Below are positions 48,501 to 62,246 of a stretch of 64,000 nucleotides of DNA, one piece after another; the first letter of the stretch is position 1; each line of letters starts with the position of its first letter. Source of the DNA: Polytrichum commune (lineage: Eukaryota; Streptophyta; Polytrichopsida; Polytrichales; Polytrichaceae). Where the stretch lies: contig OX485805.1 in the NCBI GenBank assembly GCA_950295325.1, positions 17,843,501 through 17,907,500 on the forward strand. The letters are read 5' to 3'. The position numbers were made by a program, and so were the translations under genes. The notes below the pieces were generated by a model. It saw only the letters and a program-made list of their open reading frames with translations. It was not told the origin of the DNA and searched no databases.

Positions 48501-51500
48501 TTTTCTTGGGGATGAGGCACATGCCTCACCCTCCTTGACAAATCTGAATTTCTCCTTAAGCTTGTGCTTAGAGGTGAGGCACATGCCTCACCCTTATGAA
48601 ACAAAATTCTATGTTCTCAATTTGTTTTTTTTTGTGAGACACATGCCTCACCCTCCTTGAGAAATCTGAATTTCTCCTTAAGTTTGTGCTTAGAGGTGAG
48701 GCACATGCCTCACCCTTCTTGAAAAATCTGAATTTCTCATTAAGCTTGTACTTAGAGGTGAGGCACATGCCTCACCCTTATGAAACAAAATTCTATGTTT
48801 TGAATTTTTTTTTTTGGTTTGGACACATCCATCCCCCTCATTGAGAAATCTGAATATGTCCTTATGCTTGTCCTTAAAGGTGAGACACATGTCTCACGCT
48901 TATGAAACAAAATTCTTTGTTTTCAATTTGTTTTTTTTTTGTAAGACATATGCCTCACCCTCCTTGAGAAATTTGAATTTCTCCTTAAGCTTGTGCTTAG
49001 AGGTGAGGCACATGCCTCATCCTTATGAAACAAAATTCTATGTTTTGAATTTGTTTTTTTTTTATAAGAGACATGCTTCACCTTGTTTGAAAAATCTGAA
49101 TTTCTCCTTAAGCTTATTCTTAGAGGTGAGGCACATGCCTCACCTTCCTTGAGAAATCGGAATTTCTCCTTAAACTTGTGCTTAGAAGTGAGGCACATGC
49201 CTCAGCCTTATGAAACAAATTCTAAGTTTTGGTTTTTTTTTTTTTTTGGTAAGACACATGCCTCACATTCTTTGAAAAATATGAATTTTCTCTTTAAGCT
49301 TGTGCTTAGAGGTGAGGCACATGCCTCACCCTTATGAAATAAAATTCTATGTTTTGAATTTTTTTTTCGGATGGGGACATGCCTCACCTTCTTCGAAAAA
49401 TCTGAATTTCTCCTTAAGGTTGTGCTTAAAGGTGAGGCACATGCCTCACCCTTATGAAACAAAGTTCTATGTTTTGGATTTGTTTTTTTTGGGTGGGGCA
49501 CATGCCTCACCCTCCTTGAGAAATCTGAATTAGAGGTGAGACACATGCTTCATACTTAGTGAGAAAATCGATTTTTGTTGTGATTGCTTAAAACGTAATA
49601 TGTTTAGAGGATATTTTTATGTCTTTAAAATGGTTTATGTGTGCTTGAATGAAATGAGGTTGGAGGTGATATCATGCGGGATAAGGGGGGTGGGCCTCTC
49701 AGGGCCCCCTTGAATAAACATTTGAATTCTTCGAATGTTTTTCATGATTATGGATGGTTTTTTACACGCGATGACAAGCATGTGCTGCTAAGGATTTCTA
49801 CTTATCTGTGGATGGAGAACAAAGTATAGTGTTCTAAAGCATGGTCTAAAGAAGTGATTGTTTAAAAAATTATTATTCATGCCTATACACAAGATCTTGT
49901 TAAATACAAATATGTTGAACGAAGTTTTGGACTCAATCATGATGAAGAACTTGAAGTAAATGCTAGTATACTTGGAGCAACAGAGTTTGAAAAATATGCA
50001 TTGGTACATCCAGATGTACGAAAAAATATGTTTTCTCTAGGTTTAGGTTTAGACTCTTTGGATGGTTAAAACTATTTTAGTTCAGATTTGTATTTCATTA
50101 TATAGATATATATAGTTTGGAAAGAAAAATGTTTGTTATATTATATATTGATATTTCAATATAAGATGACACAAGTATGTCGTTATTTTTTTTGGAACCA
50201 TCAACTTCAATATTATTACTTCTATGGTGAAGCAAGTGTTGTGTCACTTAGTTTCAATTTATTTTCATGTGTTTGGTCCAAGGGTGAGGTGTATGTGTTG
50301 CACTTTTCATTAAGTTTATAAATAATTTATTTTAAGGTATGCACAAACAGATGTGTTTTATTCCTTTGATTTATTTCATAACCTAAATTTTTTACTAAAA
50401 AAATGAAACACAGTATAAATATGATGGTCATATAGTGTATAAGCCTTGTCTTGGAATTATTTGAAACTAATAATATTTGAAAGTATTTATGTCAAAGTAT
50501 GAATTTATTGCGCAATTATTCCAAAAGTTGAAAATAAAATATTAAAAAATAATCCCCCAAAAAAGTGCACATGCTTATGTGCACTTTTAACGAAACCGGT
50601 GTTACACTACAATCTAGTAGCTAAGGGTCCTATTGAAAATTGGCTTACAATATATACATTGGGGGGGGGGTCTGATTGTTTCACCTAGTTTGTACAAATC
50701 AATAGGGTGCTATGAATGTTTTTTGGGGAGTAAGAATGCTCTTTGGACTCCACAAATTAAATAACCCGAGTGTATAAATGGGTAATTTTGATGGCATTGA
50801 TGTACATAATATATTTAAGGGGGAGTTATTGTTTACTGTAATATGTTGTTGTCTACAAATAAATGGCTACTGAAAATCTTAAAGTAAAGGTAGATGTACA
50901 AATCCCAATCCTAAAGTTCTTAAAAAAAATTGAGAGCATTTGTGCTTACTTTATGACTTAAAAGATTATTTGTTGGCAAATCTAGATTCTATCATTTCCC
51001 TAGCTTAAAGGATGCATGTTGCATGGTTAAATTCTCATAAGCTACATGATATGTATGGATCGATCTTTAAATTTTTCTCAAATTTGAAATCGGAAGTGAA
51101 TTGGGGATGAGGTATTTAATTTGTAAGCGAACCTTGGGTTGAGATATTTAATCTAGATGATGTTGGTTTTCAACTCCAAGAATTCGGCACACTCCAAATC
51201 CACGTACTGCAAATCATAGGAACAAATGGGAGGGTAGAATACTTCAACGCATGCCACAGTGGGGAAGAAAATGCCAATGGGTTATACTACAAACATATGT
51301 GTATCATGTATTTATGTATCTATATGCAAGATTGACTATGTGATGATGAACACCTTTATGTATGCAGTTGTAACTTTGAACTACAACAGGGTCATGCACA
51401 TCATACCCGAATCATATAGGGTCGCAACTATTTTTGAACACTAATAGTCAATAATACATGATCATGATATGGTGTTAGTGCATTGTTGATATATATGAGT

Positions 51501-53113
51501 TTTATGAACTTTCAATCTATGTAGGTAATTGTAGCTATTTTCAAGTTCCATTTACTAACATTCAAGCTACATTACTATATTCCGGCTTATTTCTAGATCT
51601 ACACATACCATATTGATAACATGGTAATAGACACCTTGACAAAATGTAGAGCATGAATTCCACGTAATAAGACTTATTTTTTCAATGTCAAATGTCCCCT
51701 TATGTTCCATATATAGCCGAACCATTCAAATCATATGAAATGTGTTCAAAAAATGAAAATGTGGAGGTGGGCCTGACTCAAATTCCGGGAGACCACGACT
51801 TTTTTTTTCTTTCCGTAAGGACATATTTCAGAACAAATTGAAGGGCAACTTCCATAACAAATTCTATGATAAACAAACACCACCAAGTAATTCTCTTAAA
51901 TTCATAGAGTCTGAGACATATTATATTAAACCAAATCCTCCCCTCTTTTTCCGCCAACAAAATATGCAATGGTCCCACAACATGGCCCATTCTCACTTCA
52001 CACCACGCTCGAGGGCCCGTGACCGCATAAAACGGCTTTCCCAACACCCATGGTACGGCCCTTAATGAGAGTCAAGGGTCCTCACCATCACAAGGTCACG
52101 GGTCTTGGCTCATGTGTGAAGTGGACCAAAGTTAAGGTTAGTCTTTTGAATCCGGGCACCTTTCACTTATAAATGTGGACTGCAAGGACTATTCATTATT
52201 TGGTGATTATATGTGGGCCAAGTTGTTCCATGTGGGGTCATTGGTTTTGAGGAGCCCATAAGTGTTTAGAAAAGTAAATAGCATCAACCACAAGAGAGCA
52301 AAGGCAATGAGGGGTATGGAAGCTCGGAACAAGGCTTCGGAGAGTTGAAGTCACTTTGGGATGGAGGGAGTAGTATGTAAAGAAATGGATCATTCTTTGC
52401 TTAGGGCACAAACAACGAGTAGGTACAATATGTAATGGAGCTCACTAAGGCTAAGGGTCAAGGGGAAACCGGCCTATGGGTTATGTTTGACTTTGTGGCT
52501 TTGATCAAGGTTGAAGCATTTCTCAATGTTCATGCCATCCTATCCCAAGGCAGCAACTATACCGGATAATTACATTAGGATTGCCTCGATTATTTTCAAA
52601 GCAATGAAAATATGTAAATAATATAGATATATATGTCCAAATTATGAATTAAAATTTTACAACTTTGATAAGAGACTTCAATGCTTTTTTCTTACAATGG
52701 AAGCACAACAAATAATTGCATAAGCTTTCATTACCTTCATAGTAGTAACATTATCTTCACATAAGATACATACCTCAAGTTATAATCTACATAATTAACA
52801 AATTAAAGTGAATAAAAAATCATAATTAAGAATTGGGATGCTTGTAATGTGGGCAGACCCCCATGTCCTCCACATGGTACGTATTTAGTTGTGATTATTG
52901 ATGTGTTATTATATGCACGCATGTTTGAAATGAAAAATTATTATTTGTTATGAAAGCTCTCAGCTAACATCATAACAATCCACATGAAATGGTGAAGTAA
53001 AATGATGCACAACAATAATTTGGTAGGATGATCTATTGTAATTCACTTTAGACTAGTTGCTACCCCAAGCATCATACAATTCTATCTATCTATCTATTTA
53101 AGGACTAAGGACT

Positions 53114-56100
53114 CAAACACCAAAGTGGATGTGATCACTTGCCTTATAATATATCGTAATTAATGAAGGCGTAACACATACGAGTGCCATGCCAACATGT
53201 TATTCATAATGAGTAAAGACGTGCAAGACAATTGGAATGAAAGACCATTAACAAGTTCAATGGAATGTTTAAAGTAATGCATAAAGACATAACCACCAGT
53301 ATGCCTCAAGTCATACACTATAATGTGTAATTAGCGTGAATTACCATTTGACTTATGTTGTGATAAGTTCAATTTTTTGTTTAGTATGCTCATTTTGTAA
53401 TGACTATAGGTAGTCATAAGATTGTATAAGCACAAGGGTTAAAGGGTATGCATCCCAAAGTAGCATTATAGTAAGTTCACTATGTAATGGAGAGATCTCA
53501 TTGTGTTCCGGCAGAGTTGGTGAATTTCATGTATGTATGTTTTTAATTATATATTTAGATGCCTTTTGCATAAATCCAAATTTGCATAGCCTACCTTACG
53601 TTGAAACTCTTTGAACACATGTCGGGTCCAAGTCCAAAGAAACACCAAACTCAAGCAATATTATTGACTTAGAAATTTTCTCAAGCTAAGGAGTGGTGCC
53701 TAGGTGGCACTACTTTCTTGTTAAATTTTGTATGTCTCAATTCACATAACATTATTCAGATCCATAACAGTATTTTGTGGGACTAACAATATTCAATAGA
53801 ATATTCCCATATATTCCTCACATTCAGATTGAACATTATTATGAATCTAAGTAATGTTATGCAAGAAAACACTCTTTGAGTTAGAGAAAGCTTTCTTCAA
53901 GTATGGGTCCAATTTTGAGCCCCAAAATAAGGTTTACTGAGAGGTTCTTAGGACCCCCAAGTTTTTTGGACGCATGCCTTTATGTGTACCTACCTTTAGA
54001 AAGGATGCATGAAATTTTGGGGATTTTCCATCACATTTTCTTTAATACTTATTTTCCAAATATGTATTATAATTGTTTATAACTTATGTTTGTAGATATG
54101 ATTTTAAAATTATTTTGACTTTGATTTACTCCTTTACCTTGTGTTGGGCCTACAACTTCAATCTATGCTAGTCACAACGAGAATTTGCTAAAAGGAAATG
54201 TAGCAACCATGATCTCCCATCAATGTTTTCACTATTAAAACTTCTACAAATCATATATAACCCCAAACAATGATTATTTCAAAAGGGCAATCAACATACT
54301 CATGATTGGGTATATTAATATAGATATTGGGCCCTCTATTAATATAGAGCATTCCTTGGTAAATATTTTAGGAAAGAAAACCCCACATATAGACATATCA
54401 CTAACACCCCCCCCCCCCACACACACACACAATAAATATTTACGAAAGATAACCCACACACAAACACATCACCAACACTAAGTACTTTATCACAAACCGC
54501 TTTGAGTAACAAGTAAGGCAAAGTCGTGGTCACCAATAGCGGGCCTTAACACACTACTTATTTGTTGCTTGCAATTGAATTTCCCTAGAATGGACCATAA
54601 CAATAGAAATTACAACTATTGTATCAAAAAGATTGCACAAGGACAATTAAGCACATTAAGAATTCCGTGAGATTATAACATAATTTATGATACAACTAAG
54701 AAATCAAGCAAGCTTCAGTTGTCAATGAAGCTCCGAAAGATCTATCTCAATTATTACAAAGTTTTATGAAGTATTGCCTCTTTCATAATGCATACAATCT
54801 CTTTAAGCTTGTGGCTCTAATCAATTCAACAAACTTGCAATGTGTTGAATTACAATTGAAATGTTTTAGCCAAAAGGTTTCGAATCCATAGTAACCAACC
54901 TTGAATTTTTCAACTATAAAATCTTAAAATGTGAAACTTTTAACAAATTGATCAATTCTCCTACAAATTCTGGAACACTTAGTAGATTCTACACCAATGT
55001 TAGACACTACAATGTACTTAACCATGATCAAGGAAATTATCATGCTCCATAATTTAGGGTTTCCATGACTTAAGGTAGCCATTGCACCTTACTAAAACTA
55101 ATACTTAAACCCTAAACGCCTTCATGTGAAGACTCTTTTACATGCTATGGGGAGAGATTATGTAAGATTATTCACTGGGGCTCAATAGATATGTGCTAGG
55201 TGGGAGCGCATGGTGTTTTGGTGTACAAGAGGTTCTTACTATCAAAGAAAGTTACATATGATATGGCAAAAAAAATAGGTTTGTATACTCAATATTTTGT
55301 ATTGAGTATAATTTTTTGCAATCTCACAATGAACTTAATAGGTGAGATAAATGTGTGACATGGTTGAAACTAAGCCTACATGAAGATACCTGACACACGC
55401 CAGTCGAACACACAAATGTGTGTTTGGGTTGGCATGGGTGCAAGTGAGGCTACCTCTTCACATATTGAACACCAACAATAATGCGTTGCTCATGTTTGAG
55501 TGATCTTTTACTCTTGAAATATTATATTAGTGAAAGTTATTATGTTACTTTGATTATTGATTTGAAGTATACACAAATTCCATGATAGTAGTTGAGATAT
55601 TGATAATACATTCTAGGAAATAACAAATGAGTATGTAAGCCTACATATTATATCATTGCTTTACTACTTGGTTGTAACAATAATCATTGAGGATAATGTA
55701 GTTATGTGTTGGATTATCTTTCAAACTTAGTTGCCATAAGAGGTGGATATTCGATACCAAGGCATGTATCGTAGCATTATGGTACTTGATTTTATACCTT
55801 AATGCCAATCCTTATTACTCAACTTTGATTTGAAAGCAAAGAAACATAATGGGGTGTCTAGCTACTTTGATAAGCATACATATTCCTTGTTGAAATTCTA
55901 ATCAACTTACTAGATGTGTAGAACATAGCACTAAATCCATGATTGCAATATTGGATGCTATGTACTAATGCAATACACTTTTAATGAAGACGAATCCCTC
56001 CCTCCCACCCACCCACCCTTGTTTCATTTTGATGAAGAATAGGAAGGAAAAGGCCTTTGAAAAGAGGAAGATCAAGCTATGAGTTTGGAAAACTTCGAAA

Positions 56101-57287
56101 AAAGACATCTCTCTCTTTCGATTCCTTGGACATATTCCACACACACACATTAAAGATCGTACCACAATTCAATGAGAATTTTGATGATGGGAGGAATTTT
56201 TTTGTGAAGATTACAGCAATCGTCGGTGCTCACAATTTTATTTTATCAATAACCACTCCTCCTGCTCATCAAACTCTTTCATCAATTGCCATATCTAAAT
56301 TCGCTCACACCGAGGAGCCATGAGGGTAAATCATTGGTTCACTCTCTATCTCTCTACATATCTATATATATCTATGTATATTAAGTTTGGTTGTTTCATA
56401 TATACATATTATATTTATATTATTTATATACATACAAACATATGAATATATAAGCTCAAAATGGTTTTGTTATACATACTAAAGCCATCATAGTATATAG
56501 ACCTTGTGTACAACTGAGATGGCTCTGAACTATCCAATATACTTAATATTGGCTATATAAGTAGACTTGACAAGTACCCAAAGTGTATACATGAAAAGGT
56601 AAGGGTCATACCTCAAGCTTGTACATGCAAACCCTAAACCACTTGTAAAGTGGGCCAATGGAGACCATCAAGTAAGGGCATAGTACTACAAGATGTGGGA
56701 CGTCTAGATTGGAGTACCCTGCTTTTGGAAGCAATATGACCATTGGTTCCTAAGCAAGGTGATTAGGGTTAGGGGAACCCTTAACCCTTATTTAACACTA
56801 AACAATGAGCAATAGCGCATCCTTGGAGGTAAGTGTTGTCCAAAGTTTGTCAAGTTGTGCACTGGTGTTGTGAGCAACCAAAAATACACATATATATGAT
56901 GGCAACACTTAAGGTGCAAAGAGTTGTTCCTCCGTTGTAGAGCAAAGTAATAGATATTGGACACAATAAGAAACTTGTTTCCTTCTTGCTATCAAAATTT
57001 AATTCTATGTATGCATACACAAGTGACATCTATGACATGTGGAATAATGTTGCAGACACATGGTGTACACAACTAGTCTCATTTTTATTTATTTTGTTGG
57101 TTGGATGGGCATAGGTGAGGCAATTCCTCCATGAATGCGGTCATAATAGCTTGTTGTTAGGAGGAAGGAGGTCATGTTTATGTTGTGTGGTATCTTGTAT
57201 TATGAAAAGCTACTAGAGAAGACTTTGCTTTGATTGGAGTATGTAGATACATTATTTTGCCATTACCTTGAGGTTTTCAACAAATAC
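53114..57287. other. gene-free AT-rich intergenic DNA
   Basis: There is no recognisable gene or element over ~4.2 kb. It contains a poly-C plus (CA)n tract at 54407-54430 and a TA-rich stretch around 56340-56460. Short open frames (for example 56057-56323) show no family resemblance. Confidence 0.4.
54407..54430. repeat. poly-C run joined to (AC)n
   Basis: Twelve C followed by six AC units. Confidence 0.9.
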
Positions 57288-57290
57288 TAA

Positions 57291-58485
57291 GGGCCGGTTT
57301 ACACTACGGTGGAGAAGGCCTCCGGTTGGTCAAGAATGCTTGGCCAAGACATGGTTATATGAGGCAAATGGTGGATGTGCCGGAGAAGAATTAAAGGCAA
57401 TAAAATATTTCTTAAGGAGTCTTGACCGGTTGAAGTCTAAACACCTAGAGGAGAAGTCCACCGGAGAAGTCCACCAGTGAAGAGAAGTTCACCTAATGGT
57501 GAAGATTTTTTGTGATAAAAAACCATAATTCTCTACATTCACATTGTATCAAAAGATTTCAACAAGAATTGTGTTCATAAAAATTGTGTAATATAATGTT
57601 CAATTTTATTCAAAAGATAATGAAAATTGCCAAATTGCCAATTGTCAAGTTTGGCCCATGTAGGAAATAAATGTCTCCTTGGGTGTTTAAGAATGAAGAG
57701 GGGAAAACCCATACACATTGGACAAAGCACTACTCTTTGGTATTTTTTAAGACATGCTCTCCTCTTAATCATCCTCATCAATTTCTCTCTTCTTATCTTT
57801 GATCTTCAATCATGGATAATCGAAGAAGAGAGATTTTGTGCTCTCTTATGATCTTTATGGTTTTGAAGTATTTTTATCATTTCAACTATGGCGATACAAA
57901 AAACCATCATGTATCACCATAATGCTTCAATTTTGATGATGGCATATTTTTTGTTTGGGAGCAAGGAGAGGGTAGTACGGAAATTTGACCGGCCAAGTGG
58001 ATATGTGTCACAAATTCTTCTTGGATCATATAATGCAAAAATGTTCAAAGATCGTGTACCGGTGAGTAAGCCTACTTTTATTTATTTATGTCATTTGCTT
58101 GAACCCATATTGAGCAAGAAAGATACAAAATTAAGACTTTGTATTCCAATAGAGTGTAGAATTTCTTTGACATTGTATCGATTGGCAACCGGTGATACTT
58201 TGCATGCACTTGCCGATTTGTATGGTATTTTTTATTGAGTTGGGCTTCTCCGGCCTCTTGAGGCAGGACAAGAAACTCCTCCTCTGGAGAAGCCCAACTC
58301 CAAAAAGTGCCGCCATGTAGGCGGCCATGTCATTTTATCATCCATGAGAAAAGTTCACCACCATTGTTTTCTTCACCTAGTGTAAACACCCACCGGTCAA
58401 GAGTTGCATTTTCGACCAATCACAATTGAGAAACGCCCTTTTTTTCATGACCGGTGGACTTCTCCACCGTAGTGTAAACCGGCCC
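57291..58485 (+). mobile_element. PIF/Harbinger element, deletion derivative, with TAA target-site duplication
   Basis: A 1195-bp element has perfect 27-bp terminal inverted repeats (57291-57317 and 58459-58485), starting GGGCCGGTTTACACTACGG and ending GTGGAGAAG, flanked by TAA (57288-57290 and 58486-58488). It carries the N-terminal part of a Harbinger-type transposase but lacks the DDE catalytic domain, so it could only move with help from a complete relative. The right ~500 bp of this element was later amplified in the 1336-bp tandem array, so extra right ends without left ends occur at 59795-59821, 61131-61157 and 62467-62493. Confidence 0.9.
57811..58238 (+). pseudogene. truncated PIF/Harbinger transposase N-terminal region
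   Basis: A frame from 57811 begins MDNRRREILCSLMIF, and after a shift the frame from 57888 to 58238 (116 codons) carries the recognisable part. This includes DRPSGYVSQILLGSYNAKMF, SKPTFIYLCHLLEPIL and IPIECRISLTLYRLATGDTL, ending LADLYGIFY and a stop. The segment CIPIE-R-x-LTLYRLATGD is the conserved helix-turn-helix-like region before the DDE nuclease of plant PIF/Harbinger transposases. The sequence breaks off exactly where the catalytic domain should begin. Frame change plus truncation make it non-functional. Confidence 0.75.
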
Positions 58486-59340
58486 TAAGCATGTAAGTCT
58501 ACACAAGGTAGATTGAACATGTTAGTATGTTGTCAAGGAGAGCAATTGATGCTCAAATTACAACACAATCTAGTTATGGCACTTGGTATTTTAGCTACAA
58601 CAAAGGACAAACAACTTGCATATCACATTGCAGGTTATGAACAAACCTCACATTTTTTAGTATTGTGACATATGTATTGTTTGAACAATTTGTATTCTAA
58701 ATCACATTCCTTTTGAGCAAGACAATAATGTCTTGAAAGAGCTTGACCACACCCACCCTCCTAGGTATCTATCTTTCTTCCTTGGACATATTCCACCGTG
58801 CTTACAACAATCTTAATGGTTTGAGGTAGTGGGAGGCAAAGAGGCAACCGAGATAACAAATACTCTCACCATCTTTTGAATACATGAAATGCAAGCCCAA
58901 ACCAACCACCACCACGCCTTTGCACGCCACTTGGCGCAAGGACATGCCCCCCCCCCTTCTCCACCACCACCACCACTAATGCACATAAAGAGGTCCCACC
59001 TATTCACTCTGGAAAATGGCTCTCAATGTAGCCCATACAATGTCGCTTTGGTGTACACAACGGTGTTTAGTGAGAGTTTGGGTAACAAAGTATACATATG
59101 AAATAAGTATTGTTTGATCTATTTTTGCAAATATAAAACTCGTAATACTATGAAATACGGGGAAGACGTAAGTGTACCCTAAACCAACCCCCCCCCCCCC
59201 CTTGAAAAAAAACTAGCAAACATACAAGGTAGCTAACTTATATGAGTTCTAGTCTACCTCACAACCGCACCACTAGTCAAACTTAAGATTTAAATAAAAT
59301 TATCAAATTAGAAGTTAGCTATGACCGGCCAAGTGGATAT

Positions 59341-59574
59341 GTGTCACAAATTCTTCTTGGATCATATAATGCAAAAATGTTCAAAGATCGTGTACCGGTG
59401 AGTAAGCCTACTTTTATTTATTTATGTCATTTGCTTGAACCCATATTGAGCAAGAAAGATACAAAATTAAGACTTTGTATTCCAATAGAGTGTAGAATTT
59501 CTTTGACATTGTATCGATTGGCAACCGGTGATACTTTGCATGCACTTGCCGATTTGTATGGTATTTTTTATTGA
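59341..59574 (+). pseudogene. tandem copy of the transposase fragment
   Basis: Second-unit copy of the C-terminal 77 codons of the Harbinger fragment (MSQILLGSYNAKMF to LYGIFY), generated by the 1336-bp duplication. Confidence 0.7.
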
Positions 59575-60676
59575 GTTGGGCTTCTCCGGCCTCTTGAGGC
59601 AGGACAAGAAACTCCTCCTCTGGAGAAGCCCAACTCCAAAAAGTGCCGCCATGTAGGCGGCCATGTCATTTTATCATCCATGAGAAAAGTTCACCACCAT
59701 TGTTTTCTTCACCTAGTGTAAACACCCACCGGTCAAGAGTTGCATTTTCGACCAATCACAATTGAGAAACGCCCTTTTTTTCATGACCGGTGGACTTCTC
59801 CACCGTAGTGTAAACCGGCCCTAAGCATGTAAGTCTACACAAGGTAGATTGAACATGTTAGTATGTTGTCAAGGAGAGCAATTGATGCTCAAATTACAAC
59901 ACAATCTAGTTATGGCACTTGGTATTTTAGCTACAACAAAGGACAAACAACTTGCATATCACATTGCAGGTTATGAACAAACCTCACATTTTTTAGTATT
60001 GTGACATATGTATTGTTTGAACAATTTGTATTCTAAATCACATTCCTTTTGAGCAAGACAATAATGTCTTGAAAGAGCTTGACCACACCCACCCTCCTAG
60101 GTATCTATCTTTCTTCCTTGGACATATTCCACCGTGCTTACAACAATCTTAATGGTTTGAGGTAGTGGGAGGCAAAGAGGCAACCGAGATAACAAATACT
60201 CTCACCATCTTTTGAATACATGAAATGCAAGCCCAAACCAACCACCACCACGCCTTTGCACGCCACTTGGCGCAAGGACATGCCCCCCCCCCTTCTCCAC
60301 CACCACCACCACTAATGCACATAAAGAGGTCCCACCTATTCACTCTGGAAAATGGCTCTCAATGTAGCCCATACAATGTCGCTTTGGTGTACACAACGGT
60401 GTTTAGTGAGAGTTTGGGTAACAAAGTATACATATGAAATAAGTATTGTTTGATCTATTTTTGCAAATATAAAACTCGTAATACTATGAAATACGGGGAA
60501 GACGTAAGTGTACCCTAAACCAACCCCCCCCCCCCCCTTGAAAAAAAACTAGCAAACATACAAGGTAGCTAACTTATATGAGTTCTAGTCTACCTCACAA
60601 CCGCACCACTAGTCAAACTTAAGATTTAAATAAAATTATCAAATTAGAAGTTAGCTATGACCGGCCAAGTGGATAT

Positions 60677-60910
60677 GTGTCACAAATTCTTCTTGGATCA
60701 TATAATGCAAAAATGTTCAAAGATCGTGTACCGGTGAGTAAGCCTACTTTTATTTATTTATGTCATTTGCTTGAACCCATATTGAGCAAGAAAGATACAA
60801 AATTAAGACTTTGTATTCCAATAGAGTGTAGAATTTCTTTGACATTGTATCGATTGGCAACCGGTGATACTTTGCATGCACTTGCCGATTTGTATGGTAT
60901 TTTTTATTGA
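60677..60910 (+). pseudogene. tandem copy of the transposase fragment
   Basis: Third-unit copy, identical in translation to the second. Confidence 0.7.
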
Positions 60911-62012
60911 GTTGGGCTTCTCCGGCCTCTTGAGGCAGGACAAGAAACTCCTCCTCTGGAGAAGCCCAACTCCAAAAAGTGCCGCCATGTAGGCGGCCAT
61001 GTCATTTTATCATCCATGAGAAAAGTTCACCACCATTGTTTTCTTCACCTAGTGTAAACACCCACCGGTCAAGAGTTGCATTTTCGACCAATCACAATTG
61101 AGAAACGCCCTTTTTTTCATGACCGGTGGACTTCTCCACCGTAGTGTAAACCGGCCCTAAGCATGTAAGTCTACACAAGGTAGATTGAACATGTTAGTAT
61201 GTTGTCAAGGAGAGCAATTGATGCTCAAATTACAACACAATCTAGTTATGGCACTTGGTATTTTAGCTACAACAAAGGACAAACAACTTGCATATCACAT
61301 TGCAGGTTATGAACAAACCTCACATTTTTTAGTATTGTGACATATGTATTGTTTGAACAATTTGTATTCTAAATCACATTCCTTTTGAGCAAGACAATAA
61401 TGTCTTGAAAGAGCTTGACCACACCCACCCTCCTAGGTATCTATCTTTCTTCCTTGGACATATTCCACCGTGCTTACAACAATCTTAATGGTTTGAGGTA
61501 GTGGGAGGCAAAGAGGCAACCGAGATAACAAATACTCTCACCATCTTTTGAATACATGAAATGCAAGCCCAAACCAACCACCACCACGCCTTTGCACGCC
61601 ACTTGGCGCAAGGACATGCCCCCCCCCCTTCTCCACCACCACCACCACTAATGCACATAAAGAGGTCCCACCTATTCACTCTGGAAAATGGCTCTCAATG
61701 TAGCCCATACAATGTCGCTTTGGTGTACACAACGGTGTTTAGTGAGAGTTTGGGTAACAAAGTATACATATGAAATAAGTATTGTTTGATCTATTTTTGC
61801 AAATATAAAACTCGTAATACTATGAAATACGGGGAAGACGTAAGTGTACCCTAAACCAACCCCCCCCCCCCCCTTGAAAAAAAACTAGCAAACATACAAG
61901 GTAGCTAACTTATATGAGTTCTAGTCTACCTCACAACCGCACCACTAGTCAAACTTAAGATTTAAATAAAATTATCAAATTAGAAGTTAGCTATGACCGG
62001 CCAAGTGGATAT

Positions 62013-62246
62013 GTGTCACAAATTCTTCTTGGATCATATAATGCAAAAATGTTCAAAGATCGTGTACCGGTGAGTAAGCCTACTTTTATTTATTTATGTC
62101 ATTTGCTTGAACCCATATTGAGCAAGAAAGATACAAAATTAAGACTTTGTATTCCAATAGAGTGTAGAATTTCTTTGACATTGTATCGATTGGCAACCGG
62201 TGATACTTTGCATGCACTTGCCGATTTGTATGGTATTTTTTATTGA
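62013..62246 (+). pseudogene. tandem copy of the transposase fragment
   Basis: Fourth-unit copy, identical in translation to the second. Confidence 0.7.

Larger units (their letters stand above)
36494..53113. repeat. tandem triplication of a 5544-bp unit
   Basis: Units are 36494-42037, 42038-47581 and 47582-53113. The third lacks the final 12 bases. All landmarks recur at exactly +5544 and +11088. The only difference I noticed is A to G at 52025 (versus 40937 and 46481). Even long homopolymers match: 15 T near 38145, 43689 and 49233, and 10 G near 39573, 45117 and 50661. Each unit contains a telo-box leader, the dimeric ~60-bp satellite, a coding-like remnant, the right terminal repeat of the 34471-39515 element and ~2.5 kb of downstream flank. 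Between units there are 12 extra bases (AAGTTAGCTATG) found at neither outer edge. The unit encodes no recognisable gene. Confidence 0.95.

Noticed and set aside
56057-56323. 88-codon plus-strand frame as a gene
   Set aside because: There is no recognisable family, no splice or start support, and it lies in repeat-rich intergenic DNA.
58813-59101. Gly-rich minus-strand and Pro/His-rich plus-strand frames in each 1336-bp unit
   Set aside because: They come from C-runs and CCA repeats; their threefold recurrence is only the tandem duplication.
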